Notes: generated from the sequence alone by a model not told the origin. A DNA stretch of 64,000 nt from Deltaproteobacteria bacterium (GCA_016713535.1 JADJOY010000009.1:197501-261500); one strand, 5' to 3'; counted from the stretch's first letter, positions 30,801 through 40,840 are shown. Program-made: numbers and translations.

Positions 30801-31196
30801 GTCGAACCCGGGCCGTCCTGAGGCCTCGGGTGGGTGGCGCCGCTGAACCCCCGGATCGGCGTCCGCCTCCGACGGCCAGGCCAGGGCCGGCGCCAGCCCG
30901 CCGGGGTCGGAAGAAGCGAGCTCGCGTCCGTGGGCGTCGTACACGGCGGCATAGAGAACGTGCGCCGACCCCGTCAGACGAGCGACCAGCTCCTCGAGAC
31001 CCGCGTGGTTACCGCTGACGACGTCGCGGGCCGCCGCGGCGCCTGCGAGTTCGGCGAGCTCGCCACCGCTGGTGCCGATCGGCCGTTCGGCGTCCCTGTC
31101 CGCATTCCACACCACGGACCCGGCCACCACGGCTGTCGCCGCAGCGGTCAGCACCAGCGACATTCCCGCGATCTTGCTCGACAGAGTGGTTCGCAC
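27873..31196 (-). CDS. Hybrid sensor histidine kinase, BarA-like, with three receiver domains and an Hpt domain
   Basis: The 1107-residue protein has an N-terminal helix, a periplasmic sensor of about 150 residues, a second helix near 175-195, a HAMP domain and a coiled coil. The HisKA motif [15 protein letters not shown] has its histidine near residue 299. The ATPase domain ([26 protein letters not shown]) follows. Receivers with phospho-acceptor aspartates in [24 protein letters not shown] and [13 protein letters not shown] come next, and a C-terminal Hpt domain has [13 protein letters not shown]. All phosphorelay residues are intact. The stimulus and output regulator are not in the window. 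GTG start at 31196. Divergent from the helicase gene. Confidence 0.93.
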   Translation of the reverse strand: MRTTLSSKIAGMSLVLTAAATAVVAGSVVWNADRDAERPIGTSGGELAELAGAAAARDVVSGNHAGLEELVARLTGSAHVLYAAVYDAHGRELASSDPGGLAPALAWPSEADADPGVQRRHPPEASGRPGFDDFVAPIHSAEPGFVRQTGDPGVAGYVQLGLGDRPVMTRARGVIALAVALAASAAGGFAMLLFARRVLQPLRRLVGVTQRIADGNFDVTTTPACGDRELHDLGASLDRMLEHLRDYRAEVERHHRHLEERVAARTRELELATHEARELARLAQDSSRAKSQFVANMSHEIRTPMNGVLGMTDLLLGTDLDPTQRRFAQTVYRSAEALLHVINDILDFSKCEVGRLDMESVECDLRRLIEDVVELLAERAQRKGIELIVSLGPTLPDAVSTDPARLRQILTNLLGNAIKFTERGEVVLNAEVVGEEPGQVMVRFQVRDTGIGIPRPLLATLFEPFTQGDPSMSRLYGGTGLGLAISRQLIELMGGTVGVESDAGTGSVFTVLIPFRVAEAVHAPVSSRAAELRGRRVLVVDDNATNREIVHFQLESWGLVSSSQASGAAALRELRAAARAGGAYDIAILDLHMPGMDGLTLAREIHADPLLTQMALVILTSVGDTAAMSQTVRDIGIGVWLTKPIRQDELLNALLAVCGRSAPTIESPAEPGGAELANLCGHVLLAEDNPANQDVVTAMLERLGLTADVVGSGLEAVRAIGQKRYDLVLMDCQMPVIDGFEATRRIRASEVEAARSAPDGALARLAVVALTANAQRGDREACLRAGMDDYLAKPFTLQQLAGQLGRWLPAKPNPSAARPQESITPAEPATIAAAALPQRVLVADDDESSRGLVTSIVQRLGYAVEPVCDGAAAVAAYQRGGVSLVLMDINMPVLDGRAATARIRELERAGEDPAGVAVPIVALCGEALPGDEESYHAAGMDDLLPKPFRIDALRRLLERWLGEGSAAPSASREPAHDGSRPSPAPNAGDELVIDPAAIGEIRSLARPGAPSVLGRAISSFLDTAPRLIDVLVRAAEHGDAQGVAYSAHTLKSSSAFLGARHLSALCRELEVMGRASSIERAPAIVSRAKAEFERVRQALLREVDQAA

Positions 31197-31499
31197 GGCG
31201 CGACTCGGCGGAGTACACCTCCAACGGAGGCGAGCTTCTTTAGCGAACCGCGTGCCGAGCGTGCCGGGTCAGGGTTCGGACCGAACAAATCCTCGAAATC
31301 GCGGCGATCCGGGCGGCGAAACCCGTCACGGCGGGGTCCGCCACGGCGGTCAGCACATGGGGCCAGGGCCGGCAGAATCGTCCCGGCCGGGCCGGAATGC
31401 ACCGCCCTCGGTGGCCCTACCCCCCATGCCGGTGGTAGAGCAGCCAACGCCGGCGCGTTACTCGCCGTCTCCCCCGCTCTCACGGACACCCTGTGGGCC
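31197..31499. other. Intergenic region between the divergent hybrid kinase and helicase genes
   Basis: About 300 bases with no supported gene. The helicase frame stays open through this stretch from 30834, but the translated residues are low in order and unlike the family, so the ATG at 31500 is taken as the start. Promoters for both genes are expected here; none stands out. Confidence 0.55.
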
Positions 31500-33728
31500 A
31501 TGAGCTCTCGTCGTCAGCCGCCTTCCGATCGTGGCCGTGGCTCACCTCCCGGCCAGCAGCCCCCGAGCGCACGTCGTCACAAGCATCCGGGGCGACGGGC
31601 AGGACCCCGACCGACCGACGAGCCTCGCGAACGAGAGCTCGCGGCGTTGCTGGCCAACATCGGCGTCCCACTCGCCGCGCCCTTCCATGCGGATCCGTTC
31701 CAGGAGGAGGCTCTCGAGGCGATCCGCGAGCAAGACGTCATCGTCACGGCGCCCACCGGGGCGGGTAAGACGTGGATCGCCGTCGAGGCGATCCGCCGCG
31801 AGCTAGAGCGCGGAGGACGAGCCTGGTACACGTCCCCGCTCAAGGCGCTCTCCAACAGCAAGTACGTCGAGCTCAAGCGCAGCTTCGGCGAAGACACCGT
31901 CGGCATCGTCACCGGTGATCGCCAGGAAAACCTGTCCGCGCCGGTACTGGTGGCGACGGCCGAGATCTACCGCAACCGTCTCTACGACTTCCTGCGGGGC
32001 GAGTGCGACATCGATCATGGCCTCGTGGTGTTCGACGAGGCGCACTACGTCGCGGACCTCGATCGCGGCGTCACCTGGGAAGAGGCGTGGATCTTCTCGC
32101 CCCCGTCGGTGCGTTGCCTGCTGCTCTCCGCCACCATCGCGAACGCCGACCAGCTCGCGACCTGGATGGCCGGCGTCCGCGGCACCTCGGTGCGAATCGT
32201 GGCCACGCGCCATCGCCCCGTGCCGATGGAGACGCTCTTCGTGTACCCGGACGGCTGGCGGCTCGGGCCGTTCTGGGAGTCGGGGCGGCGGGTCCACCAC
32301 GACGTCCGTGAGGCCGCGAACCAGGGGCGCGGTGCCTCGACGGGGCCACGTGGGCCACGGCGGTTCCGGCGCAGCGTCCTGCCGCGCGATCTGATCTCCC
32401 TGCTGCGGCGCCACGATCTCTTGCCCGCGCTCGTCTTCATGGGATCGCGCGCCGCGTGCGACGAAGCGGCCGAGGCGTTCGCTCGCCAGGGTCGCCGCAT
32501 CGAGGAGCGCCGCGAGCGCCGCATCCAGGAGGTCCTCGACCAGATCGTCGCGGACGTTCCCGCGCTGGCCGGCCACCGTCACATGGAGAGCGTGCTGCGC
32601 GCGGGAGCCGCCGCGCATCACGCGGGCCACCATCCAGCCTGGAAGCTCGCCCTCGAGACGCTCATGGCGGAGGGGCTCCTCGACGCGCTCTTCTCCACGA
32701 CCACCATGGCCGCGGGAGTCGACTTCCCGACGCGATCGGCCTGCATCACCCGCTCGGTGCTGTGGGACGGCCGCGACGAGCGGCCTTTCCTCGCGCGCGA
32801 GCTCCAGCAGATGACGGGCCGCGCCGGGCGGCGTGGGAAGGACCGGGTCGGGTTCGCGGTCGTGGTCCCCGGCCCGGCGATGGACGTGGACGAGATCGCC
32901 CACGCGTTGCGTAGCCAGCCCGAGCCGATCGAGAGCCAGTTCAAGGCGAGCTACACGATGGCGCTCAACCTCCTCGGGGCGTTCGACCCCAAGCAGGTCC
33001 GGGAGCTCCTCGACAAGAGCTTCGCTCAGTACCAGCGCGCGATCACCGTGCGCGACCTACGCGCGGAGGCGGACGCACTCGAGCGGCGGGTGCCGACCAG
33101 CGGTGAGACCCGCGGAGTCCTGCGGCGGCGACGCAAGCACCTGACCGACCTGCGCATCCAGGCAGACCACCTCGAAGAGGGGCTGTGGCGAGAGTTCGAG
33201 CGTTACGTCGCGGTGCTGCGTCACTTCGGCTATGTCGGCGTGGACGACCGCCCCACCCCGGAAGGCCTGTGGGCGGCGTTGCTGCGGCTGGACCATCCCT
33301 TGCTCCTCGCCGAAGGAATCCGCAACGGCGCGATCGTGCCGGACCGTAGCATCGTGGCCGTGGCGGGGGCCCTCGCCGGCGGCGACCGCGAGTTCAAGCG
33401 CAACCCGGAGCTGCCGGCCGAGGTCGGTCAGGCGATCGTGAGGCTGGTCACGATCGCGCAGCACATCGAGCACATCGAGCGTCAGCTCGGGGTGGCGGAG
33501 CGGCCGATGGTCAACGTCAGCGCAGCCTGGGCGATGGATCGGATCGTTACCGGCGAAGGCTGGCCCCAGGTGGACTGCGACGAAGGCGACCTGGTGCGGC
33601 TCGCGTGGCGCACGGTCGATGTATTGCGACAGCTCGGGAACCTCGTGGACACCCATCCGCAGCTCGCGTTCGAGGCGCGTCACTGGATGCACCGCCTCCA
33701 GGAAGACCCAACGCTGGTCTTCGAGTGA
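31500..33728 (+). CDS. Ski2/Mtr4-like DEAD/DEAH-box RNA helicase
   Basis: The 742-residue protein has a disordered, basic N-terminus of about 45 residues, then helicase motifs: PFQEEALEAI (Q-like), APTGAGKT (I), PLKALSNSKY (Ia), GIVTGD (Ib), VVFDEAHY (II, DEAH), LLSATI (III), VFMGSRAACDE (IV), TTTMAAGVDFP (V) and QMTGRAGRRG (VI). The insert and C-terminal helical region after about residue 480 match the Ski2/HelY superfamily, which unwinds structured RNA. Start chosen at the ATG at 31500. Converges on panE with only 10 bases between stops. Confidence 0.92.
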   Translation: MSSRRQPPSDRGRGSPPGQQPPSARRHKHPGRRAGPRPTDEPRERELAALLANIGVPLAAPFHADPFQEEALEAIREQDVIVTAPTGAGKTWIAVEAIRRELERGGRAWYTSPLKALSNSKYVELKRSFGEDTVGIVTGDRQENLSAPVLVATAEIYRNRLYDFLRGECDIDHGLVVFDEAHYVADLDRGVTWEEAWIFSPPSVRCLLLSATIANADQLATWMAGVRGTSVRIVATRHRPVPMETLFVYPDGWRLGPFWESGRRVHHDVREAANQGRGASTGPRGPRRFRRSVLPRDLISLLRRHDLLPALVFMGSRAACDEAAEAFARQGRRIEERRERRIQEVLDQIVADVPALAGHRHMESVLRAGAAAHHAGHHPAWKLALETLMAEGLLDALFSTTTMAAGVDFPTRSACITRSVLWDGRDERPFLARELQQMTGRAGRRGKDRVGFAVVVPGPAMDVDEIAHALRSQPEPIESQFKASYTMALNLLGAFDPKQVRELLDKSFAQYQRAITVRDLRAEADALERRVPTSGETRGVLRRRRKHLTDLRIQADHLEEGLWREFERYVAVLRHFGYVGVDDRPTPEGLWAALLRLDHPLLLAEGIRNGAIVPDRSIVAVAGALAGGDREFKRNPELPAEVGQAIVRLVTIAQHIEHIERQLGVAERPMVNVSAAWAMDRIVTGEGWPQVDCDEGDLVRLAWRTVDVLRQLGNLVDTHPQLAFEARHWMHRLQEDPTLVFE

Positions 33729-33738
33729 CGTGATCCCG

Positions 33739-34665
33739 TCAGTCCTGGTCCGGTGGAGCCCCGGCTCGCTCGGTCGCACGTAGCGCGGCCTCGAGGAGCT
33801 CGAGACGCGGCATGGGCACACACCGCTGCCGCGCGATGGCGATCGGACGGCGCAAGATCGCCTCCAGCTCGAGCGTGTGTCCGCGTTCGCGGTCGAGACG
33901 CATCGAGGTCACGTAGGGCGTGAAGTTCACGTCCGCGGCGAGGCTCTTCTCGAGCCAATCCGCCGGCAGGTCGACACCTTCGGCGCGCGCCACCGCGCGC
34001 ACCTCCTCCATCACCGCGCGCAGCTCGCCGACCATCCCCTCGACCTCCATGAGGTCGCGACAGGTCCCGCCCACCAGGGTGTTGAGCGAGTTGAACGCGG
34101 CGTTCCACATCACCTTGCGCCACAGCGCCGCGGAAACGTCGGCGACCGCGCGGACAGGGAAGCCACCGATCGCCAGCGCCCGCTCCAGCGCGCCCGCGAG
34201 TTCCCCCGGCGGGCCGTCGGGCTCGCCGAACGCCATGCGTCCCTCGCTGGTGTGCCGGATCACACCCGGCTCCTCGATCGAAGCCCCGACGAACGCCATG
34301 CCGAGGAGGAGGTGCCCGTGAGGAACGAGGCGCCGGAAATCGGGTTCGTGACCGATGCCGTTGAGCAGCGAGAGGACCGCACCGCCGGGGCGCAGCGATG
34401 GCGCCGCGTCCCGCAGGGCCTGGTCGAGGTCGCGATGCTTGACCGCGACGACCAGCGCGTCCGCCACGGTCGGCGGCTCCCCGGGCTCCAGCACCGCGGG
34501 TCGCGAGTCGAGGATCTTGCCCCCGCTGAGCACGCGCAACCCGCGTTCGCGGATCACGGCCGCGTGGCGCCCGCGTGCGAGCAACATCACGTCGCCACCG
34601 CGCGCGGCCAGGCATCCGCCGAAGTAGCCGCCGACACCGCCCGCCCCCACGAACAAGATCCGCAT
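33739..34665 (-). CDS. panE: 2-dehydropantoate 2-reductase (ketopantoate reductase)
   Basis: The 308-residue protein has the N-terminal NADP-binding MRILFVGAGGVGGYFGG, the VVAVKHRDLDQAL and LSLLNGIG blocks, the catalytic-lysine region WRKVMWNAAFNSLNTLVGG, and a C-terminal helical domain with SMRLDRERGHTLELEAI. This matches PanE/ApbA, which reduces ketopantoate to pantoate for coenzyme A synthesis. Paralogues with other ketoacid substrates exist, so the exact substrate is probable rather than certain. Confidence 0.88.
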   Translation of the reverse strand: MRILFVGAGGVGGYFGGCLAARGGDVMLLARGRHAAVIRERGLRVLSGGKILDSRPAVLEPGEPPTVADALVVAVKHRDLDQALRDAAPSLRPGGAVLSLLNGIGHEPDFRRLVPHGHLLLGMAFVGASIEEPGVIRHTSEGRMAFGEPDGPPGELAGALERALAIGGFPVRAVADVSAALWRKVMWNAAFNSLNTLVGGTCRDLMEVEGMVGELRAVMEEVRAVARAEGVDLPADWLEKSLAADVNFTPYVTSMRLDRERGHTLELEAILRRPIAIARQRCVPMPRLELLEAALRATERAGAPPDQD

Positions 34666-34766
34666 GGCGCCGATATATCACGGCGAAATCGTCAGCAATT
34701 GTCGTGGCGAACGCCGTGACAGCGACCGCGGAGGGTCCGTACACTGCCGCTGTTTCAGGGGTGACG

Positions 34767-37229
34767 ATGAACTTCATTCGGCCGACTGCGTACGCGCTGG
34801 CGTTGTTGGTGCTCGCCGCGAGAAGCGCGCACGCCGCGCAGCTCCCCCAGGGCTTCCAGGAGACCGTGGTGTGGAGCGGGATCAAGAATCCCACCGCGGT
34901 GCGCTTCGCGCCCGACGGTCGTGTGTTCGTCACGGAGAAGTCGGGGCTCGTGAAGGTGTTCTCGGACGTCTCCGATACCACGCCCGATGTCCTCGCCGAC
35001 CTGCGTCCCCAGGTCATGAACTACTGGGACCGCGGTCTGCTCTCACTCGCGATCGATCCCCAGTTCCCGTCACGCCCTTACGTGTGGGTGCTCTACGCCT
35101 ACGATGCCCCGCCGGGCGGCACGGCGCCGGTATGGAACGACACGTGCCCGAGCCCGCCTGGGCCGACCACGGACGGCTGCGTCGTCACGGGTCGGCTTTC
35201 CCGCCTCACCGTCGGACCGGGGAACACGCTGGCGGCGCCGGAGGAGGTGCTGATCTCGGGGCAGTGGTGCCAGCAATACCCGTCGCATTCCCTCGGGGAT
35301 CTGCAGTTCGGCGCGGACGGTGCCCTCTACGTGAGCGCCGGTGAAGGCGCGAGCTTCACGTTCGCCGACTGGGGGCAGGGCGGCGGCTCGAGCGGCAGTC
35401 CCACCCCCAGGAATCCCTGCGGAGATCCACCCGGGGGTGTCGGCGCCAGCCAGGCGCCGCCGAGCGCGGAAGGCGGAGCGCTGCGTGCGCAGGACCTCCG
35501 GACCGCCGGCGATACGGCCACCTACGGGGGCGCGATCCTCCGGGTCGATCCCGACACCGGAGCCGCGCTGCCGACCAACCCGCTCTACGGCAGCGCCATC
35601 GCGGATGCCGATCGGGTCATCGCATACGGGTTCCGGAATCCCTTCCGCATGACGTTCCGGCCGGGCACCAACGACCTGTGGGTCGGGGACGTCGGCTGGA
35701 GCGCCTGGGAGGAAGTCGATCGCATCGCCGATCCCACGGCCGTGGCGATGAACTTCGGCTGGCCGTGCTACGAGGGTGTGGCCAAGCAGGGCAGCTACGC
35801 GTCGGCGCACCTCGCCGTTTGCGACGACCTCTATGCGGCGGTGGGCGCGGTGACTCCGCCCTACTTCGCGTACGCCCACGACGCGATTCCGGACCCGGCC
35901 AACTGCGGCGGCGGCACGAGCTCCTCGATCACGGGGATCACGTTCCTCTCCGCTCAGTCGTTTCCGGACGCGTACGCCGGGCGACTCGCGTTCGCGGACT
36001 ACGCCCGCAACTGCATCTGGACTCTCGGCAAGAAGGCCAACGGCGAGCCCGATCCCGGATCGATCTCGACCTTGGCGTCGGGCGTCGCGGGTCCGGTGGA
36101 CCTCCAGGTCGGGCCGAACGGGGACCTCTTCTACGCCGACCAGAATGGCAACACGATCCGCCGCATCTCGTACTTCTTCTCGAACCAGCCGCCGGTCGCC
36201 GCCATCGTCGCGAGCGTCACCTCCGGTCCGGCACCACTCGCCGTGAGCTTCGACGGCTCGGCGTCGAGCGACGCGGATCCGGGGGACGCGCTCACGTTCG
36301 CGTGGGACCTCGATGGCGATGGACAGCTCGACGACTCCACGAACACCGCGCCCGACTGGGTGTTCGAGGATCCGGGGGACCACGTGGTCACGCTCCGGGT
36401 GACCGACAGCCACGGGGCGAGCGCGAGCACGACGATCGTCATCCACGCCGAGAACACTCCGCCCGTGCCGGCGATCCTGCAGCCCGCCGCGGACCTCACC
36501 TGGAGAGTGGGGGACACGATCGAGTTCGCGGCGACCGCGACCGACGCGCAAGACCAAACGCTGCCTGCGTCCGCGTACCACTGGATCCTGGTGATGATGC
36601 ACTGCCCGAGCGACTGTCACGAGCACACCATCACCACCTTCGACGGCACGCCATCCGGGAGCTTCGCGGCCCCCGATCACGAGTACCCCTCTTACCTCGA
36701 GCTTCGTCTGACGGTCGTCGATTCGGGGGGCCTTCCGGCCCAGGAGAGCGTCTCGATACAGCCCCGGACGATCCAGCTCTCGCTCGTCTCGTCGCCCGCG
36801 GGCCTCACGCTTTCGCTGGGCAGTGAAGCGGCGGCGTCACCGCTGGTGCGCACGGTGATCGCGGGCTCGGAGGTCGGGGTCGGCGCCGAGTCACCCCAGC
36901 CGACGGCGAGCTCCATCTATCGTTGGTCGGCGTGGTCCGACGGCGGCGCGATGTCCCACAACATCACCGCCCCCGAGGTCGACACCACGCTCACCGCGAC
37001 CTTCATGGCCGACTGGGATGGGGATGGTGTGCCGGACCTTCAGGACAACTGCTGGACGACCACCAACCCCGACCAGAAGGACTCGGACGGCAATGGCATC
37101 GGCGATGCGTGCCAGGGCCACGCCTGTGGGACCTTCGGCGGCGATGCTGGTGGGCAGGCCGCGTCGCTGGCACCGCTCGCGCTCGTGGCGCTGGCGATCC
37201 CCCGGCTGCGACGACCGAGGACGCGCTGA
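34767..37229 (+). CDS. Secreted PQQ-type sugar dehydrogenase with PKD and thrombospondin type 3 regions
   Basis: The 820-residue protein has a signal peptide (AYALALLVLAARSAHA). A six-bladed glucose/sorbosone dehydrogenase-type propeller spans about residues 25-470 (TAVRFAPDGRVFVTEKSG, GLLSLAIDPQF, YGFRNPFRMTFRP, WPCYEG, GPVDLQVGPNGDLFYAD). Then come a PKD domain (FDGSASSDADPGDALTFAWDLDGDG), further beta domains, a calcium-binding type 3 repeat (DWDGDGVPDLQDNC, DSDGNGIGDAC) and a tail of Cys-Gly, hydrophobic helix and arginines. The tail resembles MYXO-CTERM-like surface sorting signals. Substrate unknown. ATG at 34767; GTG at 34761 possible. Neighbouring genes are on the opposite strand. Confidence 0.85.
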   Translation: MNFIRPTAYALALLVLAARSAHAAQLPQGFQETVVWSGIKNPTAVRFAPDGRVFVTEKSGLVKVFSDVSDTTPDVLADLRPQVMNYWDRGLLSLAIDPQFPSRPYVWVLYAYDAPPGGTAPVWNDTCPSPPGPTTDGCVVTGRLSRLTVGPGNTLAAPEEVLISGQWCQQYPSHSLGDLQFGADGALYVSAGEGASFTFADWGQGGGSSGSPTPRNPCGDPPGGVGASQAPPSAEGGALRAQDLRTAGDTATYGGAILRVDPDTGAALPTNPLYGSAIADADRVIAYGFRNPFRMTFRPGTNDLWVGDVGWSAWEEVDRIADPTAVAMNFGWPCYEGVAKQGSYASAHLAVCDDLYAAVGAVTPPYFAYAHDAIPDPANCGGGTSSSITGITFLSAQSFPDAYAGRLAFADYARNCIWTLGKKANGEPDPGSISTLASGVAGPVDLQVGPNGDLFYADQNGNTIRRISYFFSNQPPVAAIVASVTSGPAPLAVSFDGSASSDADPGDALTFAWDLDGDGQLDDSTNTAPDWVFEDPGDHVVTLRVTDSHGASASTTIVIHAENTPPVPAILQPAADLTWRVGDTIEFAATATDAQDQTLPASAYHWILVMMHCPSDCHEHTITTFDGTPSGSFAAPDHEYPSYLELRLTVVDSGGLPAQESVSIQPRTIQLSLVSSPAGLTLSLGSEAAASPLVRTVIAGSEVGVGAESPQPTASSIYRWSAWSDGGAMSHNITAPEVDTTLTATFMADWDGDGVPDLQDNCWTTTNPDQKDSDGNGIGDACQGHACGTFGGDAGGQAASLAPLALVALAIPRLRRPRTR

Positions 37230-37248
37230 GGCTGGGCCGCCGCCTCGC

Positions 37249-38808
37249 TCAGCGACGCTCGAGCAAGCGCACCCGCGACGCGAAGAACGAACGCTCGTCT
37301 TTCACCACGAAGCCCTCCGAGAGGGCTCGATCCAGGATGTCGTGGCCGAACGAGATCCCCATCGAGGACCAGATCGTGTCGGTCACCAGCCACAGCTCGC
37401 GTGGCTGGCCGGGGAGGGTCTCCAGGAACGCCACGACCTCGCTCGTCGAGTGGATCTGCGCGTCCTCGAGCACCCAGTGATCGCGGTCGTTGGCGCGTGG
37501 CACCGGGACGATCGGATTGACGCCTCGATAGTGGATCGCGAGCGGAAGCTCGGTGGGGGCGCGGAACACGAGAATCGGTTCGCCGGGCTTCTCCCGAGCT
37601 TCGATGTAGCGCGCCACCGCCATCCAGTCGCCGCGCTTGGCGGGGTGAGGCAGGTAGACCGTCGCGAGGTCGGCGACCTCGAAGGCGAGCACCACGGCCG
37701 CCGTGGCGGCCACCGCGCGGCGTCCGCCGGTCTCGGCGGCGATCAGGAACGTCACGAGCACGGCCGGAACGAACATCCCCACGGTGTGGCGCACCAGCAC
37801 CAGATCCTGGGTCCGGGTGATGACGACCGCGCCCACGAAGCTGGCCAGGAGCCCGGCGACGACGAGCCCCAGCCCCCACGTCGCGGGCGAAAGGCGCGGT
37901 CGGTCACGACGCGCGAACCTCACGGCGAGCCCGCCAGCGCCGGCCAGGACGATCGCGTCCCGGAGCAGCTTGATCGCCCTGGGGGACTCGGTTTCGCGCG
38001 GCAGCGTGTAGTACGCGACCCGCTGGTACACGAACTTTGCCTGCTCGAGGATCCCGAACGGCTCATCGACGCCGTGCGTGTGCCCTTCGAGCTGTCCGGT
38101 CACCCCGGGAACGAACGGCACGAGCGCCACGGCGGCGACCGTCATTGCCGCAAGGTAGGCGCCGACGGCTCGCCAGCGACGACGAAGCACCAGCACTCCG
38201 CCGAGCACCGCGAGCAGGAACCCGAGATAGAACTGCGTCCACAGCGCGGCCACCGAGGCGGCGGTGAACCCGGCGCGCCCGCTGCGCGTGGCACCGTGGT
38301 CGTCGAAGTAGTTGGTGAGGTAGAGATCGAGCAGCACCACCGAGAGCAGGATGGCGAGGGCGTAGAGCCGGATCTCCACGGCCGCGTAGACGGTGAACGG
38401 GTGGAACGCCAGCACCGCCACCACCCAACCGGGATGGATTCGAGGGCACAGGCGACGCCACAGGCGCGCCGTCACCGCCAGCGCAGCCGCGGTGCAAAGA
38501 ATCGACAGAACGCGGGCGAACACGTATCCGTCTGCGATCGTGCGCCACGCTGCCAGCAGCGTGAAGTAAGCCGGCGGCTGCATCTCGAAGTCGAGCGCCC
38601 GCCGGAACGCCACCCCGAGACCCAGCCCGGACGTCTCGAGCGAGAAGGCCTCGTCGAGCCACACGTTCAGCGACGTCGCCAGGGTCAGGCAGAGAACCAC
38701 ATGCGCGGCCACGATGCCGGCGAGCGCGAGCGTCGGGCGGCTGGGCGCTGGCACGCCGGCGGATCGACTGCTCGGGTCGAGGGTGTCGCGCGCTTCCGGC
38801 GGAACCAT
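37249..38808 (-). CDS. Membrane glycosyltransferase, GT39/ArnT-like
   Basis: The 519-residue protein has about eleven transmembrane segments. It has the acidic motif of polyprenyl-phosphate-dependent transferases in the first periplasmic loop (LNVWLDEAFSLETSG), the DFEMQPPAYFTLLAAW segment, and a soluble C-terminal domain of about 130 residues. It likely moves a sugar from a lipid carrier on the periplasmic side. It stands at the edge of the exopolysaccharide island and diverges from the deacetylase operon. Confidence 0.75.
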   Translation of the reverse strand: MVPPEARDTLDPSSRSAGVPAPSRPTLALAGIVAAHVVLCLTLATSLNVWLDEAFSLETSGLGLGVAFRRALDFEMQPPAYFTLLAAWRTIADGYVFARVLSILCTAAALAVTARLWRRLCPRIHPGWVVAVLAFHPFTVYAAVEIRLYALAILLSVVLLDLYLTNYFDDHGATRSGRAGFTAASVAALWTQFYLGFLLAVLGGVLVLRRRWRAVGAYLAAMTVAAVALVPFVPGVTGQLEGHTHGVDEPFGILEQAKFVYQRVAYYTLPRETESPRAIKLLRDAIVLAGAGGLAVRFARRDRPRLSPATWGLGLVVAGLLASFVGAVVITRTQDLVLVRHTVGMFVPAVLVTFLIAAETGGRRAVAATAAVVLAFEVADLATVYLPHPAKRGDWMAVARYIEAREKPGEPILVFRAPTELPLAIHYRGVNPIVPVPRANDRDHWVLEDAQIHSTSEVVAFLETLPGQPRELWLVTDTIWSSMGISFGHDILDRALSEGFVVKDERSFFASRVRLLERR

Positions 38809-38848
38809 GGAGTGCTACCCGTTCAAGCGGTGAGGACCGGATCACGAG

Positions 38849-38864
38849 TGGCACAGAAGCTGCG
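38849..38864 (+). promoter_or_regulatory. Candidate sigma-54 promoter for the deacetylase operon
   Basis: TGGCACAGAAGCTGCG has the invariant GG and GC dinucleotides ten bases apart and a perfect TGGCAC -24 element. The -12 element is only partial (CTGCG rather than TTGCA). It lies about 100 bases before the ATG at 38951. Such matches arise by chance in GC-rich DNA, so this is a moderate-to-low call. Confidence 0.4.
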
Positions 38865-38950
38865 TTGACGCAAGCTGACGACTGGGGTTCCCGGCGTCAA
38901 ATGGCCATCGGTCGCTTGACCGTGGAAGCCTCTGGATGCCAGCCTGACAG

Positions 38951-40840
38951 ATGAAAGACCCGGATCGCACGCCCGATTTCACTCGATTCTTCACGGACGT
39001 TCTCCCTGCTCGGCCGACCGGAGCTGCGCTCGGTGTCGGTACGCCCGACCATGCACCCCGGACCTGGTCCTCTCCGTCGAAAGCCCAAGTCAATTCCGTG
39101 ACAGATCGTCAGCCGTCGGGTGCAGGACAACGCCAGAGTCACATCCTGACGGTGAACGTGGAGGACTACTTCCACGTCGGTGCGTTTGAAGGAACCGTGC
39201 TTCGCAAGCACTGGACGCGGTTCCCCTCTCGCCTCGAGCGCAACGTCCAAGAGGTGCTCGAGCTGCTCGACAAGCACGGCGCGAAGGCCACGTTCTTCGT
39301 GCTCGGCTGGATCGCCGACCGTCAGCCCAACGTCGTCGCCGACATCGTGAACGCGGGGCACGAGGTCGCCAGTCGCGGCTACTGGCCCGGCGGGAGCATC
39401 CGCACGCGCGTTCGTGACGAGTTCCGCGAGGATATCCGTCGCTCGCGTCAGGCGCTCGAGGCCGCTGGCGCCTCTCCGGTCGTGGGGTATCGCTCGTCGC
39501 AGTGGATCCACGCCCAGGACGCCTGGATCCTCGACATCCTGGCCGAGGAGGGTTTCCAGTACGACTCGAGCATCAATCCCATCCTGCGCCGCTTCGCGTG
39601 GGATCCACGCTGTTTCGAGGTCAACCGCCACCGCCACTCCGCCAGCGACCTGACGCTCTGGGAGTACCCGATCTCGACGCTCGGCCTCCTGGGACTTCGA
39701 GTCGCGATATCGGGCGGGAATTACCTACGTCAGCTCCCGCACCCCGTCATGCGGCGGGCGGTTCGGTGGTGGACCAAGCACCGTCGGTCGCCCCTGGTCT
39801 TCTACTTCATGAGCTGGGAGATGGATAAGGACCAGCCCGAGGTCCGGTCCCTGCCTCGACTCAACCGCATCCGCCACTACCGAAACCTCGAGCGGATGCC
39901 GGAGGTCCTCGACTACTACCTCAGTCACTACGAGTTCCAGTCGATCGGGGACGACCTGGGAATCGAGCGCGCGACCCAGGCGCCACGACGCGAGCGAGCC
40001 TCGGGGATCATCGACCTCGGCACCGACGCGATCACGCCGCCCACGGTCTCGCCGGATGCCCAACCCGTGACGCTGGTGATCCCGCTCTACAACGAGGACG
40101 CGAACGTCACCTACTTGCACCGCACGCTCCTCGAGCTGCGCCGCAAGCTGGGTCAGAAGTACCGGATCCTCTTCAACCTCGTGGACGACGGTTCGAGCGA
40201 CAGCACGTGGACGGCGCTCGAGGCCCGCTTCCGGAACGTGCCGGACTGCAGGCTCCTCAGGCACCCCAGGAATCTGGGCATCGGTGCAGCGCTCGTCACC
40301 GGGATCCGCGCCGCGACCACCGACGTGGTGTGCTCGCTCGACTGCGATTGCTCCTACGATCCGAGCGAGCTCGAGGCGATGATCCCGATGCTCGACCACG
40401 CGGACCTGGTGACCGCGTCGCCGTACCACCCGCAAGGCCACGTCTTCAACGTTCCGCCGTGGCGCCTCTTCCTCTCGAAGACGCTGTCGCGGCTCTACAG
40501 CGCGAGCCTCGGGGATCGGATCCACACCTACACGAGCTGCTGCCGCGTGTACCGCAAGAGCAGCGTCGATCGGATCGAGCTACGCAATCCCGGGTTCCTG
40601 GGCGTCGCGGAGCTGTTGATCCAGGCGAAGCTCGCCGGTGCGCGCATCGTCGAGCACCCGGCCACCCTCGAATCGCGGCTCTTCGGCGAGTCGAAGATGA
40701 AGATCGTCCGCACCATCCTCGCGCACCTCGGTTTGCTCCGCGATCTCGCGCTCCGTCGGCCCGTGCTGTACCTCGCGAGCGCCCCCGCGGCTGGGGAGGC
40801 GCCGTCGCCCTCCGCCGTCCCGGCTCCCTCCAATTCATGA
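38951..40840 (+). CDS. Fusion of an XrtA-type polysaccharide deacetylase domain and a GT2 glycosyltransferase
   Basis: The 629-residue protein combines two modules. Residues about 65-345 form an exopolysaccharide-locus (XrtA/PEP-CTERM type) NodB-like deacetylase: ILTVNVEDYFHV, GAKATFFVLGWIADRQP, VGYRSSQWIHAQDAWILDIL and the DUF3473-like end FYFMSWEMDKDQP, RIRHYRNLERMPEVLDYYLSHYEF. Residues about 375-610 form a GT-A domain (VTLVIPLYNEDANV, NLVDDGSSDSTW, SLDCDCSYDPSELEAMI). The usual SHGYxH metal-binding histidines are replaced (HEVASRGYWPGG). The N-terminal 49 residues look non-conserved; a GTG at 39098 may be the true start. The stop overlaps the next ATG as ATGA. Confidence 0.85.
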   Translation: MKDPDRTPDFTRFFTDVLPARPTGAALGVGTPDHAPRTWSSPSKAQVNSVTDRQPSGAGQRQSHILTVNVEDYFHVGAFEGTVLRKHWTRFPSRLERNVQEVLELLDKHGAKATFFVLGWIADRQPNVVADIVNAGHEVASRGYWPGGSIRTRVRDEFREDIRRSRQALEAAGASPVVGYRSSQWIHAQDAWILDILAEEGFQYDSSINPILRRFAWDPRCFEVNRHRHSASDLTLWEYPISTLGLLGLRVAISGGNYLRQLPHPVMRRAVRWWTKHRRSPLVFYFMSWEMDKDQPEVRSLPRLNRIRHYRNLERMPEVLDYYLSHYEFQSIGDDLGIERATQAPRRERASGIIDLGTDAITPPTVSPDAQPVTLVIPLYNEDANVTYLHRTLLELRRKLGQKYRILFNLVDDGSSDSTWTALEARFRNVPDCRLLRHPRNLGIGAALVTGIRAATTDVVCSLDCDCSYDPSELEAMIPMLDHADLVTASPYHPQGHVFNVPPWRLFLSKTLSRLYSASLGDRIHTYTSCCRVYRKSSVDRIELRNPGFLGVAELLIQAKLAGARIVEHPATLESRLFGESKMKIVRTILAHLGLLRDLALRRPVLYLASAPAAGEAPSPSAVPAPSNS

